This document shows, one piece after another, positions 23,844 to 33,136 of a stretch of 64,000 bases of DNA. Position numbers and translations under genes: made by a program. Position 1 is the stretch's first letter. Each line of letters starts with the position of its first letter. The stretch is from assembly GCF_001426085.1 (NCBI RefSeq), contig NZ_LMRR01000005.1, positions 1 to 64,000 on the forward strand, given 5' to 3'. Below the pieces are notes generated by a model, which was not told the DNA's origin, did no database searches, and worked only from the letters and a program-made list of their open reading frames with translations. The DNA comes from Rhodococcus sp. Leaf278 (lineage in GTDB: Bacteria; Actinomycetota; Actinomycetes; Mycobacteriales; Mycobacteriaceae).

Positions 23844-25367
23844 CTACGGTGTGGTGGGCGCTCCATGTCGATGCGTGGGTGCGGCCAGCACCGTCGGTGT
23901 CGATCGTCCGCGCAGTGTGACCGACTCACCTGTTGTCCAGTGCTTCCTCTCGTCCGCGGTTGCGTGCTCGAGCACGATCGAGGACGTGAGCACATCGGTG
24001 TCGGGGTCGTCCTTGGCGAGATCGGTGAGCCGGGCCGCCTGATTCACGGTGTCGCCGATGACGGTGTACTCGAAGCGCGATTCGGCCCCGATGTTGCCCG
24101 CGATGACCGGGCCGTACGTCACCCCGATGCCGATCTCGAAGCCGCCGCCGGAAGCGAGAGCGACGGCCAGAGTGCGCGCGGTGCGGAGTGCTGCTGTGGC
24201 CGGATCGGGGTGATCGACCGGAGCGCCGAAGATCAGCAATGCGGCGTCACCCTCGAACTTGTTGACGAAGCCGCCGTGTCGTTCGCCGTGTTCGACCACC
24301 ACCGCGAAGAACCGATTGAGAAGGTCGACCACTGCCTCCGCGGATTCTCGCTCGGCCATGGCCGTCGAACCCACCAGGTCGATGAACAGCACCGCGACCG
24401 TCCGGTTCTCGCCGCCGAGGCGGGGAGCACTCGCCAGTGCCCGTTGCGCCACGTCGTGGCCCACGTGTCTGCCGAACAGAGAACGCAGTCGCTCGCGCTC
24501 GTCGAGACCGACCACCATCTTGTTGAACCCGTTCTGCAATCGGCCGATCTCGGACGCGTCGTAGACGTCGACGCGGGTGTCCGTCGCCCCGGCCTCCACC
24601 CGTTGCATGGCGCTACTGACCTGCTGTAGCGGGTCCGACACGGAACGGCCCACCAGAAACATGCCGCCGAATCCGACGACCAAGGCGATCGCGGACAGCG
24701 ACACCATCGCGGGAGACAGGTCGACGTCGGGTGGGATGACGGTGTCGATCAGTCTGCCGAGTCCGATGAGACCGAGACCCAGGATGGGGATGGCCGTGCT
24801 CAGTACCCAGATGAGGACCACGCGTAGCTTCACGCCGAGAGCAACCGTGTCGGTGACCTCGCTGACGTCCATCACCGCGGCGGTGATCGGTCGAAGCGTT
24901 CGTTCGGCGACCAGATAGCCCAACGAGCAGGTCGCCAATCCGCCGAAGCTCACGGCGATCGCGACGATGATCGACAATGCTGCGCCGGCCGACGCATTGA
25001 CCGCGACGAACACGGCGACGCCGAGGGCCCACAACAGAACGTGAACACCGAGCTGACGTAGAGGCAGTCGCACGACGGCGATCGCGGTGTCGTCCGACGG
25101 CGTTCCGCCGTTGTGCAGCCACAGTACGAGCGGTTTCGCGACGCGCAGCCCGAGGGCGATCCCGATACCGATCGCGACCGGCAGATAGACGAAGAACGCG
25201 AGGTAGTTCCGATTCGACAGGATCTCTTCGGATCCGACCGGCAACGGCAGGATGAAGCGCGCCAACACGAACACGATGACCGCCCCGATGGCGTTGGCCG
25301 ACACCATGCCCGCCGCGTACAGCCGCATCGGGGTGCGGCCGAGAGCGGACCGTAGAGCTGCGATCAC
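23844..25367 (-). CDS. Membrane-bound class III adenylate cyclase with HAMP domain
   Basis: A 507-residue protein of the mycobacterial Rv1318c/Rv3645 type. Six hydrophobic segments fill residues 15-240. A HAMP domain (about 240-290, SVSDPLQQVSSAMQRVEAG) leads into a catalytic domain. All class III catalytic residues are present: metal Asp in FIDLVGST and FEGDAALL, the adenine-selecting Lys in NKFEGD and Asp in IGDTVNQAARL, with the transition-state Asn and Arg of that motif. It makes cAMP from ATP in response to a membrane signal. The GTG at 25367 has CGGAGA at 7 bases; a TTG at 25460 is an alternative. The MAA operon follows on the same strand. Confidence 0.9.
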   Translation of the reverse strand: MIAALRSALGRTPMRLYAAGMVSANAIGAVIVFVLARFILPLPVGSEEILSNRNYLAFFVYLPVAIGIGIALGLRVAKPLVLWLHNGGTPSDDTAIAVVRLPLRQLGVHVLLWALGVAVFVAVNASAGAALSIIVAIAVSFGGLATCSLGYLVAERTLRPITAAVMDVSEVTDTVALGVKLRVVLIWVLSTAIPILGLGLIGLGRLIDTVIPPDVDLSPAMVSLSAIALVVGFGGMFLVGRSVSDPLQQVSSAMQRVEAGATDTRVDVYDASEIGRLQNGFNKMVVGLDERERLRSLFGRHVGHDVAQRALASAPRLGGENRTVAVLFIDLVGSTAMAERESAEAVVDLLNRFFAVVVEHGERHGGFVNKFEGDAALLIFGAPVDHPDPATAALRTARTLAVALASGGGFEIGIGVTYGPVIAGNIGAESRFEYTVIGDTVNQAARLTDLAKDDPDTDVLTSSIVLEHATADERKHWTTGESVTLRGRSTPTVLAAPTHRHGAPTTP

Positions 25368-25521
25368 CGGTGAATCTCCGTTCTGTGGTCGCTCGAACTC
25401 TAGGTGCCCGAAAAAAAGAAATCGAGGAGATTCGGCACGAGTGACTATCTGTGTCGGCAAGTACCTGGTAATCTTCGTAACAGTTAATCACTCCTGTTCG
25501 ACGATGAAAGGAACGACGGCG

Positions 25522-26427
25522 ATGACCAGCACACTCTCCAGGAACGACGTTCTCGAGCCCGAGGATGTTTCGGCGCGTTTGCTCGACTCTGCCGCCCAGC
25601 TTTCGTACGACCCGGCCGAGGAGGTCGACTGGGAGGCCGATCTCGATCCCGCCCTCTACGGCCTCAATCCGGAGTGGAGCACCCTCTACGGCACGAAGCT
25701 GTGGGACGAGATGAGCGAGGAACAGCGCATCACGCTCACGCGTCACGAGGTCTGCTCGATCATGAGCACCGGCATCTGGTTCGAGATGATCCTGCAGCAG
25801 ATGGTTCTTCGCGATCAGTACTGCAAGGACTCGTCGAACTCGGACTTCCAGTTCGCGCTCACCGAGATCGCCGACGAGTGCCGTCACTCGATCATGTTCG
25901 CTCGCGCGTGCCAGAAGATGGGCATCAAGGCATACCTGCCGCGCCGTTCGAGCATCGAACTCGGCCGTGGCTTCAAGGCTCTCGCGTCCGCCGAGGTCGC
26001 CTACGGCGGCATCCTCGTCGCCGAAGAGGTTCTCGACGTCATGCAGCGTGACTGGATGCGCGGCGAGAACGTGCTGCCGCTCGTGCGCACCACCAGCAAG
26101 ATCCACGTCGTCGAGGAATCGCGACACATGACCTTTGCCCGTGCACAGATGCGCGAGGACATCGCGGGGAAGAGCCCGGCTCGACGCAAGACCAGTGCTC
26201 TCGTCGTCGCTATCGCCGCTCGCCTGATCGTGTCCAACATGGTCAACAAAGAGGTGTACGCAGCCGCAGGCCTCGACGTCGACCGCGCGGTGAAGGAAGC
26301 CAAGAACAACGCCCACCACCACACGATGATGCGCACCTCGAGCGAGCATCTGATGGCATTCCTTCTCGATTGCGGATTGATCACCAAGCCGGCCGAGATG
26401 ATCTACCGTCGTCTGCACATGCTCTGA
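25522..26427 (+). CDS. AurF-like diiron oxygenase
   Basis: A 301-residue helical diiron protein of the p-aminobenzoate N-oxygenase (AurF) family. Iron ligands are visible: Glu119-x2-His122 in ADECRHSIMF, Glu168/169 in VAEEVLD, and His195, Glu199, His202 in IHVVEESRHMTFA, with Glu76 or Glu88 as the remaining one. The spacings match AurF. AurF converts an aryl amine to a nitro group; substrates of actinobacterial relatives are mostly unknown. The ATG at 25522 has AAAGGA upstream. A ferredoxin/NADPH reductase gene begins 38 bases downstream and is a natural electron source. Confidence 0.87.
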   Translation: MTSTLSRNDVLEPEDVSARLLDSAAQLSYDPAEEVDWEADLDPALYGLNPEWSTLYGTKLWDEMSEEQRITLTRHEVCSIMSTGIWFEMILQQMVLRDQYCKDSSNSDFQFALTEIADECRHSIMFARACQKMGIKAYLPRRSSIELGRGFKALASAEVAYGGILVAEEVLDVMQRDWMRGENVLPLVRTTSKIHVVEESRHMTFARAQMREDIAGKSPARRKTSALVVAIAARLIVSNMVNKEVYAAAGLDVDRAVKEAKNNAHHHTMMRTSSEHLMAFLLDCGLITKPAEMIYRRLHML

Positions 26428-26465
26428 CCACTCTTTTCGAGGCCGTGAAGGACATTCGATAACCC

Positions 26466-27962
26466 ATGCCGTTCGCGATCACGCAGAACTGTTGCAACGA
26501 CGCATCCTGCCTGTCGGTGTGCCCGGTCAACTGCATTCATCCGACGCCCGACGAGCCGGATTTCGGTAAGACCGAGCTGCTCTACATCGATCCGCGATCG
26601 TGCATCGACTGCGGGGCCTGCGCCGACGCGTGTCCGGTGGACGCGATCACGCGAGTGTCCCGCCTGACACCGGACCAGCAGATCTACGCCGACATCAACG
26701 CCGACTACTACCGGGACAAGCCGGCGGTTGCGGAGTGGGGTGAACCGCGTTTTCCGGTGGCAACGGTCAACGAGCTGCCGCCGGTCAGCATTGCGATCGT
26801 CGGGACCGGGCCGGCCGCCTGCTACACGGCGCAAGCCCTGCTGCGCGTACCCGGAACCACGATCACGTTCTACGACCGACTGCCGACGGCCGGCGGTCTC
26901 GCGCGCTACGGCGTCGCACCCGATCACCTCGGCACCCGACGTATCAGCGAGCACTTCCGGGGAATCTTCGCCCATCCACGCGTGACCATGAAGCTCGGCG
27001 TCGAGGTCGGTAAGGACGTCGATCACGTGGAGTTGGCTCGGAAGTTCGACTCCGTCGTCTATGCGGTCGGTGCCGACAAGGACCGAGCGCTCGACATCCC
27101 CGGCATAGATCTCGACAATTCCGTCAGCGCGCGCACCTTGGTCGGCTGGTACACCGGGCATCCCGATGTTCCCGCGGACGCCATCTCTCTCGCCGGCGTG
27201 GATCGAGTGACCATCATCGGAAACGGCAACGTCGCGCTGGATGCGGCCCGCATCCTCACCGCCGACCCCGATCGTCTGGACGGTACCGAGATCGCCCCGC
27301 ACGCTCTGGCCGAACTGCGTCGACACCGCGTCACCGAGGTCGTTGTTCTCGCCCGTCGCGGCCCCGAGTTCGCGGCCTTCACCCGTTCCGAGTGCAAGGC
27401 ACTGGTCGATCGCCCGGACGTCGACGTCGTGGTGGCCGGACCGGACGGAATTGTCGAGGCCATCGATCGCCTGCCGCTCTCGTCCTCGGCCTCTGCGCTG
27501 GCAGGAGCTCAGCGCGTCGATCTCGGCTCTCGCGCGCCAGGGCGTCGCATCGTTTTCGCGTTCGGGCGCGCACCATCTGCCCTGCACGGCAGCGGCTCGG
27601 TGGAGTCCATCGAGGTCGGCGTCGGTGACGCCGCCGTCGAACTGTCCACCGAGTTGGTACTGCTCGCCATCGGTTATCGCGGAACTCCGTCGCCGGGCGT
27701 TCCGTTCGACGACATCACCGGCACCATTCGCAACGACGGCGGCCGGATCACCGCTGCCGACGGCACTCCGGTTCCGGGTAGCTACGTGGTCGGCTGGGCA
27801 AAACGGGGTGCCACGGGCGGCATCGGCGACAACAAGATCGACGCCGAGGAAACGGCCGAGGCCTTGCTCGCCGACGTTCCCACCCGGGGGCCGGCGCGAC
27901 CGGTCGGCTGGTACGGCAAGGTGAGCGCCGCTCTCGGTGATCGAGTCTCGCGGGCCCGCTGA
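26466..27962 (+). CDS. Ferredoxin-NADP+ reductase with fused N-terminal ferredoxin (FprB-like)
   Basis: A 498-residue redox protein. Residues 1-60 form a ferredoxin with cysteine sets C-x4-C-x3-C (CCNDASCLSVCPVNC) and CIDCGACADACPVD for two iron-sulfur clusters. The remainder is a glutathione-reductase-like flavoprotein: FAD site SIAIVGTGPAACYTAQALL, NADPH site VTIIGNGNVALDAARIL and the C-terminal GWAKRGATGGIGDNK. It transfers electrons from NADPH through FAD to iron-sulfur acceptors, as in mycobacterial FprB and adrenodoxin reductase. It lies between the AurF-like gene and a desaturase system and could serve either. Confidence 0.92.
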   Translation: MPFAITQNCCNDASCLSVCPVNCIHPTPDEPDFGKTELLYIDPRSCIDCGACADACPVDAITRVSRLTPDQQIYADINADYYRDKPAVAEWGEPRFPVATVNELPPVSIAIVGTGPAACYTAQALLRVPGTTITFYDRLPTAGGLARYGVAPDHLGTRRISEHFRGIFAHPRVTMKLGVEVGKDVDHVELARKFDSVVYAVGADKDRALDIPGIDLDNSVSARTLVGWYTGHPDVPADAISLAGVDRVTIIGNGNVALDAARILTADPDRLDGTEIAPHALAELRRHRVTEVVVLARRGPEFAAFTRSECKALVDRPDVDVVVAGPDGIVEAIDRLPLSSSASALAGAQRVDLGSRAPGRRIVFAFGRAPSALHGSGSVESIEVGVGDAAVELSTELVLLAIGYRGTPSPGVPFDDITGTIRNDGGRITAADGTPVPGSYVVGWAKRGATGGIGDNKIDAEETAEALLADVPTRGPARPVGWYGKVSAALGDRVSRAR

Positions 27963-27966
27963 CCGG

Positions 27967-28054
27967 CGGTAACTCCCCGTTCTGTTCACATTGTGTAGCA
28001 GTCTGATTCGAGTCTGCGCGATTCGTACGCACGGCGAGCTTCTCGGAGTTACCG
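27967..28054 (+). promoter_or_regulatory. Inverted repeat covering the ribosome-binding site of the next gene
   Basis: CGGTAACTCC (27967-27976) and GGAGTTACCG (28045-28054) are exact 10-base complements. The right arm contains the GGAG ribosome site of the following reductase and ends directly before its TTG/ATG starts. If the arms pair in the mRNA, translation of the reductase would be blocked. The 68-base loop is long, so the structure may be conditional or form with intermediate stems. Confidence 0.4.
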
Positions 28055-28060
28055 TTGAGT

Positions 28061-29158
28061 ATGGCTGAACGGGGGGCCAAGCCCCAGGTTTCATTTGTAA
28101 GACGGACGATGCTGCGCGCAGTCCGATCATTGTTCAATCCGCTCCGGCCTGACGACTACTTGTCGATGATCAATCCGCTGTGGACAACTCGCGAACTTCG
28201 GGGGAAGGTCGAACGGGTGGTTCCCGAAGGTTCGGAAGCCGTCTCGGTGTACATCCGTCCTGGTTTCGAGTGGCAGGGCCACACGCCCGGGCAGTACGTC
28301 CGACTCGGAGTGCTGATCGACGGTCGGTACCACTGGCGGGCATATTCGCTGACATCCGATCCCGATCCTGTGGACGGTCTGGTGAGCGTCAGCCCCAAGC
28401 TGGTGCCGTCGGGCACGGTCTCGCCGTATCTGGTGGGTGCCATCAGAACCGGTGACATCGTGCGCCTCAGCGAGGTGGAGGGTGAATTCACTCTGCCGAG
28501 CCCCGTACCGGACAAGATGGTGTTCATCAGCGCCGGCAGCGGCATCACGCCGATCATCAGCATGTTGCGCGCCCTCGATCATCACGACCAGGTTCGTGAC
28601 GTGGTCGTGGTCCACTCGGTGCACGACCGTGAACAGTTGATGTTCGCGGATACGCTCGAGGAATTGGAAGCCAAGCACGACGGGCTGACGGTGAAGCTAC
28701 GTATCACCAGTGACGAAGGTCGGATGAAGGCCTCGGAACTGGACGAATTGGTCCCGGATTGGCGTAAGCGAGAGTCGTTCTGCTCCGGTCCGGGCGAACA
28801 TCTGGACGATCTGCGCTCTTACTGGAAGGACCAGGGAGAGTCGGATCGATTCCATTACGAAAGTTTCCAGCCCGTCATCGGCGGTGGAGACGATGCAGGC
28901 GAAGGCGGCGTCGTCAAGTTCCTGAACAGCAAGAAGGACGTCGAATGCGATGGCGGCACAACGATTCTCGCAGCAGGCGAGGAAGCCGGACTGGACCTGA
29001 CGTTCGGTTGTCGCATCGGCATCTGTCATACCTGTGTAGGTACCCTGAAAAAGGGGCGTTTACGTGACCTACGTAACGGGGATATCTCCGAACCTACGGG
29101 GCAAGCGGTTCGGATCTGTGTCAACACTGCTGAGGGCGACATCGAAATCGAGCTCTGA
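28061..29158 (+). CDS. Flavin/2Fe-2S oxidoreductase, electron donor for the desaturase
   Basis: A 365-residue three-part reductase: FAD-binding domain (RAYSLTSDP), NAD(P)H-binding domain (SAGSGITPIISML) and a C-terminal plant-type 2Fe-2S ferredoxin with C-x4-C-x2-C (CRIGICHTC) and the distant cysteine in VRICVNTA. It matches the Mycobacterium tuberculosis Rv3230c type, which supplies electrons to the stearoyl-CoA desaturase DesA3 encoded beside it, the same layout as here. ATG at 28061 is used; a TTG at 28055 is better spaced from the GGAG site and may be the true start. Confidence 0.9.
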   Translation: MAERGAKPQVSFVRRTMLRAVRSLFNPLRPDDYLSMINPLWTTRELRGKVERVVPEGSEAVSVYIRPGFEWQGHTPGQYVRLGVLIDGRYHWRAYSLTSDPDPVDGLVSVSPKLVPSGTVSPYLVGAIRTGDIVRLSEVEGEFTLPSPVPDKMVFISAGSGITPIISMLRALDHHDQVRDVVVVHSVHDREQLMFADTLEELEAKHDGLTVKLRITSDEGRMKASELDELVPDWRKRESFCSGPGEHLDDLRSYWKDQGESDRFHYESFQPVIGGGDDAGEGGVVKFLNSKKDVECDGGTTILAAGEEAGLDLTFGCRIGICHTCVGTLKKGRLRDLRNGDISEPTGQAVRICVNTAEGDIEIEL

Positions 29159-29182
29159 TCTTCACATCGAACAGGGGAATGT

Positions 29183-30625
29183 ATGTCTATCGACGAAACC
29201 ACCAGGCGAGTCACCCACACCGATGAGCCGGTGAACCCGCTGGCGCACCTGAGTAACGAGACCATCGCCGAACTCGCCAAGGAATTCGACGCCATCCACG
29301 ACGAGGTGTACTCCAGCCTCGGCGAGAAGGACCGCAAGTACATCACCTCGGTGATTGCTGCACAGCGTCAGTTGCTGGTTGCCGGCCGCGTGCTGTTGCT
29401 CGGCTCCACCAGCAAGCCGGCCTGGCTCGCCGGCACCGCATGCCTCGGAATTGCCAAGATTCTCGAGAACATGGAGATCGGCCACAACGTCATGCACGGC
29501 CAGTGGGACTGGATGAACGATCCGGAAATCCACTCGTCGGTGTGGGACTGGGATACCGCGTCCACCGCCAACTCGTGGAAGCACTCCCACAACTACGTGC
29601 ACCACACGTACACGAACATTCGCGGCAAGGACAAGGATCTCGGTTACGAGATCATGCGGATCGACCCACGTCAGAAGTGGAGTCCCGTCTACCTCGCGCA
29701 GCCGTTCTACAACGTGCTGTTGATGGCGTTCTTCGAGTGGGGCGTGGCCCTGCACGATCTCGACATCGAGGCTATCCGTCGTGGAGAGAAGCCGGTCAAG
29801 GATCTCGTCGAGGACCTCAAGGGCATCGGCGTCAAGGCACGCAAGCAGTTCGTGAAGGACTACATCGGTTGGCCCCTGATCAGTGCCGGTGCGTTCGCGT
29901 TGGCACAGCTGGCGTCGGGCGGTCGTCTGCCGGAAAGCAAGAGATCTCGTCTGGCGTCCAAGCTGCGTGGGTCGGCTCGGTTCGGCAAGAACCGTAAGAC
30001 CGCGGCGTTGCTGGATTCACGCCTCAGTGGTGTCGAGAGCACGTTCCTCTCGACGGTGGCCGCCAACTTCACCGCCAACATCATTCGCAACGTCTGGTCG
30101 AACGCCATCATCTTCTGCGGTCACTTCCCGGACCAGGCCTACACTTTCAGCCAGGAAGAGGTCGAGAACGAGACTCGCGGCGGATGGTACGTCCGTCAGT
30201 TGGTCGGAGCCGCGAACATCGATGGTGGTCCACTGTTCCACCTGATGAGTGGCAACCTGAGCTACCAGGTGGAACACCACCTCTACCCGGATATGCCCAG
30301 CACTCGGTACTCGGACGTCGCGCCGAAGATCAAGGACATCTGCGAGCGCTACGAATTGCCTTACAACACGGGACCGTTCTTTCAGCAGTGGGGCATGGTC
30401 CAGCGGACCATCGCACGGCTGGCGTTCCCGGGCGGCAAGGTTCGACCGAAGCCGGGCCCCTACCGTCCCGAGGAGAGTTGGCGTCGCAAGTTCGCCGAGG
30501 GTGCCACCAACGACAGCGAGGCCGCCAAGACTCGCGGTCGCGTTCCCGCCGGCCACCCTGCGGCTGGCCCGGAGCACAACTCCGGTGGCGTCGACGTCCA
30601 GCCGCCGCCCCGTGGCGACGACTGA
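29183..30625 (+). CDS. Membrane acyl-CoA/fatty acid desaturase (DesA3-like)
   Basis: A 480-residue integral membrane desaturase that introduces a double bond into a long acyl chain. The three histidine boxes that hold the diiron centre are present: HNVMH (101-105), HSHNYVHH (134-141) and QVEHHLYP at about residues 361-368. The C-terminal 60 residues are charged and Pro/Gly-rich and probably disordered. The reductase 24 bases upstream is the likely electron partner. Together they adjust membrane fluidity, and an inverted repeat over the reductase ribosome site hints at post-transcriptional control. Confidence 0.92.
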   Translation: MSIDETTRRVTHTDEPVNPLAHLSNETIAELAKEFDAIHDEVYSSLGEKDRKYITSVIAAQRQLLVAGRVLLLGSTSKPAWLAGTACLGIAKILENMEIGHNVMHGQWDWMNDPEIHSSVWDWDTASTANSWKHSHNYVHHTYTNIRGKDKDLGYEIMRIDPRQKWSPVYLAQPFYNVLLMAFFEWGVALHDLDIEAIRRGEKPVKDLVEDLKGIGVKARKQFVKDYIGWPLISAGAFALAQLASGGRLPESKRSRLASKLRGSARFGKNRKTAALLDSRLSGVESTFLSTVAANFTANIIRNVWSNAIIFCGHFPDQAYTFSQEEVENETRGGWYVRQLVGAANIDGGPLFHLMSGNLSYQVEHHLYPDMPSTRYSDVAPKIKDICERYELPYNTGPFFQQWGMVQRTIARLAFPGGKVRPKPGPYRPEESWRRKFAEGATNDSEAAKTRGRVPAGHPAAGPEHNSGGVDVQPPPRGDD

Positions 30626-30651
30626 GCTGAGTCGTAGTTCCAGCTGACAAG

Positions 30652-30688
30652 AACCGCGGCCACCCGACTTCCGGGTGGCCGCGGTTTT
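30652..30688 (+). terminator. Intrinsic terminator after the desaturase
   Basis: A perfect 15-bp stem, AACCGCGGCCACCCG pairing with its complement across the loop ACTTC, is followed by TTTT. It closes the desaturase transcript and lies between convergent genes, so it may also stop the MFS transporter transcript from the other side. Confidence 0.9.
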
Positions 30689-30703
30689 CTGTTTGTGTCG
30701 GGT

Positions 30704-32056
30704 TCACGCCATGTCGACATCCTTGGTCTCGATGAGCCTCTTGGTGCAGACCAGGCTCAACACCGACAGTAGAGCCAACATGACGCCGATCGAGATGCTG
30801 CCGAACGCGGCCGTGAGCGGCGCCGCGAGCATGGGCGGAATCGCGCCGCCGAGAACACCGGCGAGGTTGTAGCCCAAACCTGCTCCGGTATAACGGAATC
30901 GAGTCTGGAACAGCTCCGGGAGGAGAGCGCCGGTCGGTCCGTACGCAACGCCGAAGATCGCGAGCGTCACGCACATACCGATGACGAACGCTTCCGGTGA
31001 GCCCGTGTCGAGCAAGGGAAACAGTGCGATCGACCACGGCACCGCGACGATGCACGCCGCCATGATCACTCGACGTCGGCCGACGCGATCGGAGTAGGTC
31101 GCCGAGAGCGCGATTGCGACTCCGAATATCACCGCCGCGCCGATCCCGGTGACGAGCACGAACGGGCGGTCGAACCCGAGGGTTTTGGTGCCGTAACTCG
31201 TCAGGTACGCGGTCCCCATGTAGAAGAAGGCAAACAGTGACGCCAATGCGCCCGCAGCAGTGATGATTTCGCGCTTCTGGATACGCCACGCGTCGAAGAT
31301 CGGCAGCTTGGTCGGTGCCGAGCTCGCCTGAGCGTTCTCCTCGGCGAGCTTGTTGGCCCGAAAGACCGGGGTCTCCTCGATCGCCAACCGCATGTAGAGA
31401 CCGATGAGAACCAGAACGGCGCTGAGCAGGAACGGGATTCGCCAACCGTAGTTCAAGAACGTTTCGTTGGTATCGCCCAACAGCAGTCCCGTTGCGAGGA
31501 ACGTGGCGCTCGAGAAGATGAAGGCTGCCGAGGGTCCCAGCTGGGGGAACATTGCATAGAAGCCGCGTTTACCGGGAGGTGCGTACTCGGCCGTGAGCAG
31601 CGTCGCGCCGGCCCATTCACCGCCGACGGCAAACCCCTGCCCGAATCTGAGCAGCACCAGGATGATCGGCGCGGCCACGCCGATGGTCTCGGCACCGGGC
31701 AGCAAACCGATGGCGAAGGTGGACACTCCCATCAACAGCAGCGTCGAGATCAACGTCTTCTTTCGGCCGATACGGTCGCCGAAGTGCCCGAACAGGACTG
31801 CGCCGACGGGCCTGGCGATGAACGCGACGGCGAATGTCGCGAACGAAGCCACGGTGCCGGCCGTGCTGCCGAGGGCTGGGAAGAAGATGGTCGGGAAGAC
31901 CAAAGCGGCAGCGGTGCCGTAGATGAAGAAGTCGTAGAACTCGATCGTCGTGCCGATGCCACTGGCGACGGCGACCCGTCGAACACTGGTCCTGGTCTGC
32001 ACCGGCGGTCGTGTCGGTGCAGACACACCCGGGTCGTCGGGTGAGACAGCGGTCAT
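30704..32056 (-). CDS. MFS transporter, metabolite:H+ symporter family
   Basis: A 450-residue transporter with twelve predicted membrane segments. The signature GHFGDRIGRKKTL sits between helices 2 and 3, and the entry segment GTTIEFYDFFIYGTAAA is characteristic of the MHS group (ShiA, ProP and KgtP relatives), which import organic acids, betaines or shikimate with protons. The substrate cannot be read from sequence. It stands alone on the minus strand, with a terminator at its 3' side and a divergent methyltransferase gene at its 5' side. Confidence 0.9.
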   Translation of the reverse strand: MTAVSPDDPGVSAPTRPPVQTRTSVRRVAVASGIGTTIEFYDFFIYGTAAALVFPTIFFPALGSTAGTVASFATFAVAFIARPVGAVLFGHFGDRIGRKKTLISTLLLMGVSTFAIGLLPGAETIGVAAPIILVLLRFGQGFAVGGEWAGATLLTAEYAPPGKRGFYAMFPQLGPSAAFIFSSATFLATGLLLGDTNETFLNYGWRIPFLLSAVLVLIGLYMRLAIEETPVFRANKLAEENAQASSAPTKLPIFDAWRIQKREIITAAGALASLFAFFYMGTAYLTSYGTKTLGFDRPFVLVTGIGAAVIFGVAIALSATYSDRVGRRRVIMAACIVAVPWSIALFPLLDTGSPEAFVIGMCVTLAIFGVAYGPTGALLPELFQTRFRYTGAGLGYNLAGVLGGAIPPMLAAPLTAAFGSISIGVMLALLSVLSLVCTKRLIETKDVDMA

Positions 32057-32277
32057 GGTTCCTCCGTTTTGTCGGGTATCGGGCGAATGTGCGATACCGA
32101 ATGCGACGAACGGTAGTGACTCGGGTCACCCTGGGAATACCCCCGAAAGGGGGGACTGGCGGCGGGCTGTCTCGGCGGCCGCGGTGCGGGAGTTCGACGG
32201 GCATTCCCACGATTGTCGCTACCTCAGGCGCACCTCAGGGTTCGCCGGTACCGTCTGATCCCAGGGGTGGCAATCGT

Positions 32278-33132
32278 GTGTCAGCGGTCGAGAATGCGGA
32301 GGTGATCGGCGTGTCCTTGGACCACAATCGGGATGTGTTCGACAGTGCCCGGGTGGCTGCGGAGTACGTGGAATACGCCGGCCCCACGGATGGCTTTCTC
32401 GATCGAGGGGAAGCGGCAGCGTTGGTCGCCGCGGCCTCGGTTGCTCGCGGAACTCCGGTGCTGGACGTCGGCGTCGGCAGTGGACGAACCACGGCCCTGC
32501 TCCGACTCGTGAGCGACCAGTATGTAGCGATCGACTACGCGCCCAACATGATCGATGCATTCCGTCGCAATTTTCCGGACCTGCAGGCGCATGTGGCCGA
32601 CGCCCGCAGTCTGACGTCCTTCGCCGACGGCGAATTCGGCCTGATCGTGTTCAGCAACAACGGAATCGACACCGTCACCCACGAGGAGCGTGGCCGAGTA
32701 CTCGCAGAATTTTTCCGACTTCTGGCCAAGCCAGGGGTGCTGGTGTTCTCCACCCTGAACCGCAACGGCCCGTCGTTCGGGGAAAGCCCGTTCCAATTGA
32801 GTAGGCCGACAAAACGATTCAGTTTTTCGCCGAATCGAGCTCTGACGGCCGTCGGGCGGAAGCTGCTCGATCCTGCCGGTGTAGTTCGCAGCGTCCGAAA
32901 TTGGTTGTCGGCCAGATCCCGCGTCGACGATCGTGGATCATGGGCCGTTGCTCCACTCGCTGCCCACGACTTTGCGCCGTTCATGCACTTCACCACGGTG
33001 TCCGATGTGCGCTCGCTCGTGACGGACGCTGGGTTCACGATCGAGAAGATCTTTGCCGACGACGGCTCGATCGTGGCAGTCGATGCGGTGACGAGTTCGG
33101 CCGACAACTTCACGATCGTCGCGCGCAGATAA
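32278..33132 (+). CDS. SAM-dependent class I methyltransferase
   Basis: A 284-residue methyltransferase. The SAM-binding motif is TPVLDVGVGSGRTTALL at about residues 58-74, followed by the acidic loop YVAIDYAPNMID and the post-motif GEFGLIVFSNNGIDTV. The C-terminal half is less conserved and probably determines the unknown substrate. Several in-frame GTG codons could start it; the one at 32278 is chosen for the AGGGG site 9 bases upstream. It meets the convergent SRPBCC gene with a 4-base gap. Confidence 0.8.
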   Translation: MSAVENAEVIGVSLDHNRDVFDSARVAAEYVEYAGPTDGFLDRGEAAALVAAASVARGTPVLDVGVGSGRTTALLRLVSDQYVAIDYAPNMIDAFRRNFPDLQAHVADARSLTSFADGEFGLIVFSNNGIDTVTHEERGRVLAEFFRLLAKPGVLVFSTLNRNGPSFGESPFQLSRPTKRFSFSPNRALTAVGRKLLDPAGVVRSVRNWLSARSRVDDRGSWAVAPLAAHDFAPFMHFTTVSDVRSLVTDAGFTIEKIFADDGSIVAVDAVTSSADNFTIVARR

Positions 33133-33136
33133 GCCG

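Noticed and set aside
26403-28130. Minus-strand frame opposite the ferredoxin reductase
   Set aside because: The plus strand has complete iron-sulfur, FAD and NADPH motifs; the antisense translation shows none.
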